Part shown: piece after piece, positions 1 to 7,240 of the stretch | Position numbering within the stretch: the stretch's first letter is position 1 | How the letters are laid out: every line of letters begins with the position of its first letter | Assembly (NCBI RefSeq): GCF_902706095.1 | Contig: NZ_CACSJP010000001.1 | Coordinates: 496,001-560,000, forward strand | Direction of reading: 5' to 3' | Length of the DNA stretch: 64,000 nucleotides | Origin: Rhizobium sp. 18065 | GTDB taxonomy: Bacteria; Pseudomonadota; Alphaproteobacteria; Rhizobiales; Rhizobiaceae | The notes under the pieces: model-generated | What the model was told of the DNA's origin: nothing | The model's input: the letters and a program-made list of their open reading frames with translations, nothing else | Databases searched by the model: none | Position numbers and translations under genes: made by a program

Positions 1-59
1 GTGACCTCCCAACGATGTTGAAGGTCACGCGTAGGACGCCCCCGGTGGGGTGCCAAGGA

Positions 60-1196
60 TTATCCCGGCACAGACGAAGCTAGGGCAATTCTCTTTGAAA
101 TGTCGGCCACGCGGCCACGGAATGTCTGATCGAGCCGGATCATCGCATCGACCATATATTCAATCATTGCCGGCCATTGTTCACGATCGAAGATATTGCC
201 AGGTCGTTCTGATTTAATTCGGCAAGCCCGTCGACCTTCCAGACGCTCCCAGACCAATTCCTCGCCGAATTCAGTTTGTATTGCTGCGGCATCAGACAAG
301 AGCGCGTCGAAGATGCGCTCATTTTGTCCTTCAGCACCTGCATCGATATAGACTTCTACCCTGGCAACCGTGCTAGTCACTACAAACGTGAAGCTCACCC
401 CTCGGCTGCCCGCACTGGTCCCAATGTAGTTCGTGGTCCGGGGGGACAAGTTTCGAAATAGTGGACTCTTCTGGTTCATCGCAGGTAGCAACAGTGTCCA
501 GAACTCTAGCCGCAGAGCGTGCCGCGTCTTTTCAGCCTCCACTCCTTTGACTTCTGTTTGCGCCTTCGCAGCCAAGCCGATCATAAAATCCTCGGTATCC
601 TTAGTCGGGATGATTTGGTCAACAGTTAGAAAGAGGTCATCACCCTGCGAGAACGGCGAGACCTTGAAGCACTGGATGCGCAGATTGAAGCTTGATAGCC
701 AGAGAACCGTCGAGGTGACCTCTTTGCGGAAGTTTGCTGCAACTAAAATTATGCGTTGTGTCACCCCTTTGTTCAGCGTGACATCCTGGTATTCATCTTT
801 GTCCAGAAAATTGCAGAGCTGTTCTTCGGCATTGGCGCCAGGGAAATGTCGGTCCAGATAGGATTGAAAGATATCGCGAATGTCGTCGGACGCTAGCCGG
901 GCGCAATAGGAGGCGTATTTTAGGGCCTGCCATGTGACGTCACGGCCTGTGTCGTCGAGCTTGTTCTCGATGATAACTAGCGAGCCCTGCTTGTCGATGG
1001 CGAGAAGGTCTAGGCGCTCTTGTGTGTCGGAGAAGCCAGCAAACTCTTTTTGGATTATGAGCAGATCCTCGCCCAAGGCGTCCGGCCTATTTGCGATCCA
1101 CTCCTGGAGATGAGCACGCTCTTTGAAACCAAGTTCCATAAAAGAGCGGGGCGAAAGACGCTCTATCCGGTTCTCTTGCTTTTCGATTTTGAACAC
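60..1196 (-). CDS. DUF4268 protein with PD-(D/E)XK-like nuclease motif
   Basis: Predicted 378-aa protein of the DUF4268 family. The N-terminal half has a nuclease-like core: D63 (ERLDLLAID) and E77-x-K79 (VIIENKLDD), matching a PD-(D/E)XK pattern; the DUF4268 part follows (EFWTLLLPAMN onward). I chose the GTG at 1196 because GGAG lies 6 nt upstream and relatives begin near FKIEK; an ATG far upstream (1289) would add about 31 unconserved residues. A second DUF4268 protein is encoded at 6317-7240 inside the restriction-like operon, so this copy may act in DNA defence, but it is transcribed away from that operon and lies across the tRNA-Ser gene. An inverted repeat GTGACCT/AGGTCAC at 1-28 lies just beyond the stop. 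The family is clear; the substrate is unknown. Confidence 0.75.
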   Translation of the reverse strand: MFKIEKQENRIERLSPRSFMELGFKERAHLQEWIANRPDALGEDLLIIQKEFAGFSDTQERLDLLAIDKQGSLVIIENKLDDTGRDVTWQALKYASYCARLASDDIRDIFQSYLDRHFPGANAEEQLCNFLDKDEYQDVTLNKGVTQRIILVAANFRKEVTSTVLWLSSFNLRIQCFKVSPFSQGDDLFLTVDQIIPTKDTEDFMIGLAAKAQTEVKGVEAEKTRHALRLEFWTLLLPAMNQKSPLFRNLSPRTTNYIGTSAGSRGVSFTFVVTSTVARVEVYIDAGAEGQNERIFDALLSDAAAIQTEFGEELVWERLEGRRACRIKSERPGNIFDREQWPAMIEYMVDAMIRLDQTFRGRVADISKRIALASSVPG

Positions 1197-1496
1197 CAAT
1201 AGCTCCAGCTTCGTGGATTGGGTCGCCTCCCTACAGAGGATACACTCATTACGGGCCGCTATATCAATTCGGTTAATCACAGAAAGCAACCGGCGCTAGC
1301 AAGCTTTTCGAAGCTTCCGGATCGTCACTATGAAGCGTCCACTCTTCGTTAAGCATCGCAGGCAGCATCGCTTTAGCGGGATGCTGCAGACGAATCCGCA
1401 ATATTTTGATGGCGAAGCCTCACCAAGGATTTCCAAATATACAACTTTTTAGGGAAGCGGGGCTAGTTTGGCCTCGATAACGTGGCGGGTGACAAG
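1197..1496. other. Divergent intergenic region with two inverted repeats
   Basis: Three hundred bases between divergently transcribed genes. It holds two dyads: AAGCTT-TTCG-AAGCTT (1301-1316) and GCAGCATC/GATGCTGC (1362-1387, 8-bp stem). Neither is followed by a T-run, so they are more likely operator or structural repeats than terminators. No convincing -35/-10 pair was seen. Confidence 0.35.
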
Positions 1497-2111
1497 ATGA
1501 TACCAACAAGCAAAAACACATTAGAAGAATTCAATATTGACGATGTGAGAAGTGGGAAGCATGCGATAACTGGCATTTGGAGCGTCTTGATTACCCCATC
1601 CGCTGCGGCCGCAGTGGATTTCGCCGAACGCTATCTCGATATTTTCGATGAGGTGGTGCAGGGGGATTGGCATCTGGCTGTAGGAGTGCATCCCGCAACC
1701 GATGGGCGCGGTCGATGGACGGCAAATTTCGAATTTCAAAAGAGCATTGACGAGTTGCGCGAAAGACTGGGCGCGGGAGGAGAACGTATTCCTGATCTCG
1801 GAATTGTGTTCTTTGACCCACATGGTAACGCGATTGAAGATGGCTGTGTCATAGTCCCGCTCGATTCCCGTGTAATCGGCAATGCCAACCTATACAGGGC
1901 AGGCTTCGAGGCGACCCACCTAGCAATCCGACGATCATTCGAGGCTTGCGACCTGAGCCCCTACGAAAGGGTTCAGCCTGGTTCGACCAATGCTCTTTTG
2001 CGCAGCCTCGACCGAGAGCTCAAGAAAGTGAAAGTCACTGGATATTTTCGTTCTTTTGGCTTCGCTTTTGCTAACGCCCTTTTGGGTGCAGCAGTGGGGA
2101 TGCCCTTCTGA
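1497..2111 (+). CDS. Hypothetical protein, accessory region
   Basis: Predicted 204-aa protein that I do not recognise. ATG 1497 is preferred because GGTGA sits 4 nt upstream; a GTG at 1482 has no ribosome-binding site. The sequence is soluble-looking with no signal peptide; a central part (VVQGDWHLAVGVHPATDGRG) resembles an enzyme-like alpha/beta core, and the C-terminus is hydrophobic (FAFANALLGAAVGMPF). It is a single gene between the divergent DUF4268 gene and the tRNA-Ser, in more AT-rich DNA than the core region. It is probably a real accessory gene, but no function can be assigned. Confidence 0.5.
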   Translation: MIPTSKNTLEEFNIDDVRSGKHAITGIWSVLITPSAAAAVDFAERYLDIFDEVVQGDWHLAVGVHPATDGRGRWTANFEFQKSIDELRERLGAGGERIPDLGIVFFDPHGNAIEDGCVIVPLDSRVIGNANLYRAGFEATHLAIRRSFEACDLSPYERVQPGSTNALLRSLDRELKKVKVTGYFRSFGFAFANALLGAAVGMPF

Positions 2112-2251
2112 CGACGTGATCGGAGACCGGGGGCGAGGCAGCAATTGCATTGGTGCGCCTCCGGTGTGGCCCTATCCAATTTCGGCATCTGCATTCAAAG
2201 TCTAGAACAATCAGCCGAATGCGGGGAAACGCTGGCTACCCAGGTTCTAGA

Positions 2252-2341
2252 TGGCGGAAAGGGTGGGATTCGAACCCACGATACCCTTGCGAGTATGCCG
2301 CATTTCGAGCGCGGTGCTTTCGACCACTCAGCCACCTCTCC
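2252..2341 (-). tRNA. tRNA-Ser (anticodon CGA)
   Basis: Ninety-nucleotide type II tRNA with encoded CCA. On the minus strand the acceptor arm starts GGAGAGG and pairs with CCTTTCC; the T-arm reads GTGGG-TTCGAAT-CCCAC. The anticodon stem CCGCG/TGCGG carries loop CTCGAAA, giving CGA, which reads UCG serine codons. The long variable arm (ATACTCGCAAGGGTAT) is typical of tRNA-Ser. Its 3' end points left, towards accessory genes, the side used by elements that integrate at tRNA 3' ends. Short open frames across this stretch are not genes. Confidence 0.95.
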
Positions 2342-2556
2342 GGTCACATCGGTCGGCGCATGGTGGCGCAGGCTGTCTCGTGGCGGCTGTAGTGCTCGCT
2401 GAACGTGTGTCGCCGGAGATCAATATTCAGTGGCCTCCCGCCCGCGTTGTGTCGCAACCTGCGAGGATGCCTGCCACTTTTTTCAATTATTGGTATTGAT
2501 GAGCGACGACTTTTTTGCTCCATTCCTCGATGATTCTGCGAGGGGGCGGAGATAGC

Positions 2557-5500
2557 ATGAGTTTCTTTGACAAGCCGATCATAAACACGCCCTATGCACT
2601 GCCGACCAGGCATTGGGAACTCGATCTAAATGGTCATCCTACGGATCGTATCATTGAGCAGCGTCGTGGGTCGGCACTTTGGACGGCGCTTCCAGGCGCT
2701 GCGTCGACGACCGCGAAATCTACCCAGTCGAGTCTTGTGTTTAATGATGACTTGTCGACGGATGCGACCGAGTTCAACCCGTCGCCGATGATCAACCAGC
2801 TGCGGCAGGAACTAGATACCTGGCGCTCACTGAAGAATCCCTCTCAGTGGAAGGTCACACCAGTCACCCAAAGGCTGTTGCAGCACTGGCGCTCCCTGCA
2901 ATTGGACGATAGCCAGATCATACGCCCTTTCTTCTGTCAGCTCGAAGCCGTCGAGGCTGCCATCTGGCTTTCTGAGGTGGCTCCAGACATGGGTGCCCGA
3001 GGACGCAGATTCCTTAATTGGATATCCACAGCCAATAATTTCGCATTGCAGGCTGAGGGTGAAGCTCCATCCGAGGCTGCGCCTGATCTGATGCGATTTG
3101 CGTTCAAGCTAGCGACGGGCGCCGGAAAGACCACCGTCATGGCGATGCTGATCGCATGGCAGGCCTTAAATGCGGTGCGCTCGCCCACAAGCAAGCGGTT
3201 CTCTAAGGCTTTTCTGATCGTGACGCCTGGCATCACGATTCGCGACCGTCTGCGAGTGCTGATGCCGAACGACGAGCAGGGATATTATGATAAGCTGAAC
3301 CTCGTGCCGCATGATCTTTTGCCAGACCTCCAGCGCGCGGACATCGTCATAACGAACTTCCATAAGTTCAAGCTGCAGGACGGCTTTGACGCTGCGAATG
3401 GAACTCGCCAAGTGCTTCAAGGGCACGGAGACGCGCTGCAGACACTGGAAACCGAAGGAGAGATGATCCGGCGGGTTATGGGTGACCTTATGGGTCACAA
3501 GAACGTCGTCGTGATCAATGACGAGGCGCATCACTGTTATCGGGCTCGTCCTGCAGCAGATGTGATAAAGCTTACTGGTGAGGAGCGTAAGGAAGCGGAA
3601 GAGAACGCCGAGGCTGCACACCTATGGATGTCTGGCCTAGAGGCGCTCAACCGACAATTAGGCGTCCGCGCAGTTTACGATCTGTCTGCGACGCCCTTCT
3701 TTCTCAGTGGCTCCAATTGGCCAGAGGGCACGCTGTTCCCCTGGGTCGTGACAGACTTTTCGCTGATGGATGCCATCGAGTGCGGGATCGTGAAACTTCC
3801 GCGCGTGCCGATCGCTGACAATCGGGCGGATGGTCAGCAAGTGATGTATCGGAACCTTTGGCCGCAGATTCGCCAGCGCATGCCTGACAAGCGCAAGAAG
3901 GGCGAAGGCAAGCCTGATCCACACAAGCTGCCGATTGAGCTTAAGGTAGCGCTCGATGCTCTATACGGGCACTATGAGAAAACGTTCAGGCTCTGGGAAC
4001 AGAACCAGGTGGGAATACCGCCCGTTTTTATTGTGGTCTGTAACAACACGACCAATTCGGAGATGGTCCGGGACTACATCGCGGGCTACACCTACACCGA
4101 CGAGCAGGATCAGGAGCGCGTCCGCCAGGGCGAGTTGGAGCTATTCCGGAACTATGACGATCACGATCAGCGGCTTGAGAAACCCCGAACAATCCTGATC
4201 GACTCAGCGGCGCTTGAAAGCGGTGGGGAGATCGACAAGGGATTCCGTGATGCCCATGCGACAGAGATCGAAGCATTCAAACGGGAACGCCTACGCAGAG
4301 ATCCCGGCGCCGGCGAGCTCAGCGATGCGGAGATCCTGCGCGAGGTGATGAACACCGTCGGCCGCAAGGGACGTCTCGGAGAGCAGATCCGCTGCGTTGT
4401 GTCAGTCTCGATGCTGACTGAAGGATGGGACGCTAACAATGTCACGCACATCATGGGATTGCGCGCGTTTGGCTCAAGGTTGATCTGCGAGCAGGTTATC
4501 GGCCGTGCCCTTCGGCGCCTGTCATACGAGGCTGATCCCGATACTGGCCTTTTCCGCACGGAATATGCCGACATCATGGGCATCGATGGGCTGAACTTCT
4601 CGGACCAAGCGCGCCCCGCACCTCCGCAGCCCCCGCGACCGGTCGTGCACGTTCAGGCGATGAGCCCGGAGCGCGACCACCTCGAAATTGCCTTCCCACG
4701 GGTCGAAGGTTTCCGCACGGACTTCCCCCGAGAGCGTATTGACGTCGACCTGTCGCGGATGGAGCCTTATGTGCTTACACCCGACAAGGTCGGCGCGACG
4801 GTGGTGCAAATGTCCGGTATTGTCGGTGAGAAGCACCAAATCGGCCTCACTCATCTAGACGATAAGCGCCTGTCAACCATTGCTTTCGATATCGCAAGCT
4901 ACTGGGTCTCAGAGAAGCTCCGCGATCCGAATGGCGCCCCGAAAACCCATTTGTTCCCGCACGCAAAGCGCATCGTGCTGCAGTGGCTCAACTCTGATCG
5001 CTTTGTCTGTAAGGGAGATACGAGGCCAGCGCAGTTGCGCTACCGCCAGCTCGCTGACGAAGTTTGCGATTTGTTGATGGGCGTTTTGATCGACCAGCCC
5101 GGCGGCGAGCCTATCATCCGTGCCGTGCTTGATCCCTATGCACCTGAGGGCTCAACTGCATCCGTCAATTTTAATACCTCAAGCGCCAGCCGGCACTGGC
5201 CGAACCCGGAACGTAGCCACATTAACTGGATCGTCACCGACCAGGACTGGGAAAACAAGCTTGCCGAACTTCTCGACGAGCATCCCGACGTTGAAGCATA
5301 TGCCAAAAATCATAACCTGCACTTCGAGGTGCCATACTCGAAGGAAGGTGAGCCACACCGCTACCGACCCGATTATCTGGTGCGCGTGAGAGTGCCTGAA
5401 GGGGAGCCGCCGCTCACCCTGGTTCTTGAGGTAAAGGGTTTCCGCGGCCACGATGCGATGCTCAAAGCCGAGACGATGAAGAACAAGTGGATCCCGGCTG

Positions 5501-5616
5501 TGAACCGACTTGGCGCTTATGGGCGGTGGGGATTTGAGGAGTTGCGCAGTGTTTACGATTTCGGTGCGGAACTTGACAGGGTGATTGCGGAACTGCGCGG
5601 GACTGTATCAGCATGA
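2557..5616 (+). CDS. res: Type III-type restriction enzyme subunit (SF2 helicase-nuclease)
   Basis: Predicted 1019-aa DEAD/DEAH helicase-nuclease of the type III restriction subunit class: ATP-driven DNA translocation coupled to cleavage, together with the methyltransferase at 7230. Walker A ATGAGKTT is near residues 187-194, the DEAH box (INDEAHHCY) near 322, motif III LSATPF soon after, then EGWDANNV near 620 and EQVIGRALRR near 645. A C-terminal PD-(D/E)XK site is visible as PDYLVRV (near 938) and LEVKG (near 957). ATG 2557 is chosen because GGCGGAG lies just upstream; an upstream TTG (2515) lacks support. Its stop overlaps the next start (ATGA). It is the first gene of a seven-gene plus-strand cluster. 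Confident on class, not on the exact system subtype. Confidence 0.88.
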   Translation: MSFFDKPIINTPYALPTRHWELDLNGHPTDRIIEQRRGSALWTALPGAASTTAKSTQSSLVFNDDLSTDATEFNPSPMINQLRQELDTWRSLKNPSQWKVTPVTQRLLQHWRSLQLDDSQIIRPFFCQLEAVEAAIWLSEVAPDMGARGRRFLNWISTANNFALQAEGEAPSEAAPDLMRFAFKLATGAGKTTVMAMLIAWQALNAVRSPTSKRFSKAFLIVTPGITIRDRLRVLMPNDEQGYYDKLNLVPHDLLPDLQRADIVITNFHKFKLQDGFDAANGTRQVLQGHGDALQTLETEGEMIRRVMGDLMGHKNVVVINDEAHHCYRARPAADVIKLTGEERKEAEENAEAAHLWMSGLEALNRQLGVRAVYDLSATPFFLSGSNWPEGTLFPWVVTDFSLMDAIECGIVKLPRVPIADNRADGQQVMYRNLWPQIRQRMPDKRKKGEGKPDPHKLPIELKVALDALYGHYEKTFRLWEQNQVGIPPVFIVVCNNTTNSEMVRDYIAGYTYTDEQDQERVRQGELELFRNYDDHDQRLEKPRTILIDSAALESGGEIDKGFRDAHATEIEAFKRERLRRDPGAGELSDAEILREVMNTVGRKGRLGEQIRCVVSVSMLTEGWDANNVTHIMGLRAFGSRLICEQVIGRALRRLSYEADPDTGLFRTEYADIMGIDGLNFSDQARPAPPQPPRPVVHVQAMSPERDHLEIAFPRVEGFRTDFPRERIDVDLSRMEPYVLTPDKVGATVVQMSGIVGEKHQIGLTHLDDKRLSTIAFDIASYWVSEKLRDPNGAPKTHLFPHAKRIVLQWLNSDRFVCKGDTRPAQLRYRQLADEVCDLLMGVLIDQPGGEPIIRAVLDPYAPEGSTASVNFNTSSASRHWPNPERSHINWIVTDQDWENKLAELLDEHPDVEAYAKNHNLHFEVPYSKEGEPHRYRPDYLVRVRVPEGEPPLTLVLEVKGFRGHDAMLKAETMKNKWIPAVNRLGAYGRWGFEELRSVYDFGAELDRVIAELRGTVSA

Positions 5617-6320
5617 TCCCTGAACGCCTGGCTGAGAAGAACCTGTTCGTCGCTCTTTGCGAGCGGCTGCGATGGTGGCTGTGGTTCGATGCCCCTCGAC
5701 AGCGGCTGATTGAGGCACATGGCGGGCTGACGCCCGATGACGTGCACCAGATAGCAGGATCTTACCGCTTCGCCCGCAATCTACACAATGATAGCATCGA
5801 AGAACTCATCGAAAGTCTGTCACTGGCCGCCCAAGACGATTTTACAACACTGGAGGCTCGTGCAGAACAGCTGGCCGGCATCATCGATCGTTTGCACACG
5901 CAGCACGCGACTCGTTTTCGCCTGATGTCTGGCACCACCAAGCTCTTCTGGTTCGTTCGTCCTGAGGGATGGACACCCTGTGATAAGTTGGCAAGAGCAG
6001 GGCTTGGAACCGGGGGGCAAGCACCGATCGATCAGATGAGGCGTTTCTATCGGCGCTTAGACGAGGTTGGTTTCCTTGAACATGCCGCTGCGTTGGATCG
6101 CTTTATCGCAGATCATGGACTCCCTCCCTTGTCGGGAACCCGTGTGCTCGACGTTCTTCTGATGACACTGGGTGATCCTCGGGCGTGGGCCCAAAGGCGT
6201 GAAATGGCGATGGCATTTGCCAAAAGTCTGCCCGACTCCATGCAGTCTTCGCTCATTTCGCTGGCAGAGCAATTAACGGACGCGGCTGATGGCGGCCTGG
6301 GCATCGAGGTTTCATCATGA
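5613..6320 (+). CDS. Unknown 235-aa protein of the restriction-like operon
   Basis: Predicted 235-aa protein without a motif I recognise. It is soluble, rich in Trp and Leu near the N-terminus (LRWWLWFDAPRQ), with predicted helical stretches through the middle. Its ATG overlaps the res stop as ATGA, and its own stop overlaps the next ATG the same way, so translation is probably coupled on both sides. That position between res and mod implies a role in the same system, for instance as a specificity or assembly subunit; this is inference from context only. Confidence 0.7.
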   Translation: MIPERLAEKNLFVALCERLRWWLWFDAPRQRLIEAHGGLTPDDVHQIAGSYRFARNLHNDSIEELIESLSLAAQDDFTTLEARAEQLAGIIDRLHTQHATRFRLMSGTTKLFWFVRPEGWTPCDKLARAGLGTGGQAPIDQMRRFYRRLDEVGFLEHAAALDRFIADHGLPPLSGTRVLDVLLMTLGDPRAWAQRREMAMAFAKSLPDSMQSSLISLAEQLTDAADGGLGIEVSS

Positions 6321-7240
6321 CCGATGTCACCTTCGGACGCCTCATGGATCTGATCCCGCGTGAGGCTTGGCCGCATGAGGCGCTGTCATTCACACCATGG
6401 CTAGCTGATAACATAGACCAACTGTCGGAAGCTGTCGGCATCCCGCTCGAGATAACCGGAACCGAAATCGCTGTAGATACCTTCGCAGCCGATATCTTGG
6501 CGCGAAACCCAAGCGACGGCACAGTGGTGCTGATCGAGAACCAGCTTGAACAGACCGACCACACGCATCTCGGTCAGATCATGACTTACCTTTCCGGTTT
6601 GGAAGCACATACCGTTATCTGGATAGCGCCGAAGTTCCGCGAGCCCCACCTTTCTGCGATCCGATGGCTCAACCAGCACACAGCCGACGATTTTGCCTTC
6701 TTTGCAGTGCGTCTGCGTGTTGTCCGCATTGGAGACAGTCCCTTCGCTCCCATTTTCGAAGTGCTGGAGAAGCCCAGCCATTGGGAGAGAAAACTTAAAG
6801 AGGCGGCGAAGCCCGCGGTTTCGAATGATCCGGAGTCGCAGTTGAGAGCTGAATTCTGGAACCTATACGCCGAACGTTATCCTGAGATCGCTGCCGTCAA
6901 GCCCAGATCCGGTTGGAACTATTGGGTGCCAGTGGCTGGCGGTCGACTACTTTTCTCCGCTTACATCGCGCGCAAGAATTGCGGCGTCTATGTTCGCCCT
7001 CCCTGGTCAGGAGACAGAGATGCAGTGGCGACCTTGGTGATGCCATTCCGCAACGAGCTGGAGAGCGATCTGGATGCGGTGTTTGATGGGACCAAAGATC
7101 ATTTTCTCGTCAAGAAGCGCACACCAGGCTTCGGCATAAAAGAAGATTGGCCGGCTTTGGTGGATTGGTTCGAAGAACAAAGGCGTCGCTACACCGCGGC
7201 GCTAGAAGCAAGATTGGGGGAGCCAACCGATGGCGAATGA
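6317..7240 (+). CDS. DUF4268 protein, PD-(D/E)XK-like with Gln variant
   Basis: Predicted 307-aa protein with an N-terminal nuclease-like fold and C-terminal DUF4268 region (EFWNLYAERYPEIA). The putative active-site strand reads VLIENQLEQTDHTHLGQ: acidic D59 and E74 are present but the position equivalent to the ExK lysine is Gln (Q76), whereas the paralogue at 60-1196 has Lys. I recall ENQ as common in this subfamily, so it need not be inactive. ATGA overlap with the upstream gene and an 11-nt overlap with the methyltransferase show tight coupling. It is likely an accessory nuclease or DNA-recognition subunit of the operon. Confidence 0.78.
   Translation: MTDVTFGRLMDLIPREAWPHEALSFTPWLADNIDQLSEAVGIPLEITGTEIAVDTFAADILARNPSDGTVVLIENQLEQTDHTHLGQIMTYLSGLEAHTVIWIAPKFREPHLSAIRWLNQHTADDFAFFAVRLRVVRIGDSPFAPIFEVLEKPSHWERKLKEAAKPAVSNDPESQLRAEFWNLYAERYPEIAAVKPRSGWNYWVPVAGGRLLFSAYIARKNCGVYVRPPWSGDRDAVATLVMPFRNELESDLDAVFDGTKDHFLVKKRTPGFGIKEDWPALVDWFEEQRRRYTAALEARLGEPTDGE

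Noticed and set aside
2145..2499. Several short plus-strand frames over the tRNA-Ser gene
   Set aside because: They translate the complement of a well-folded tRNA and end at random; no start signals.
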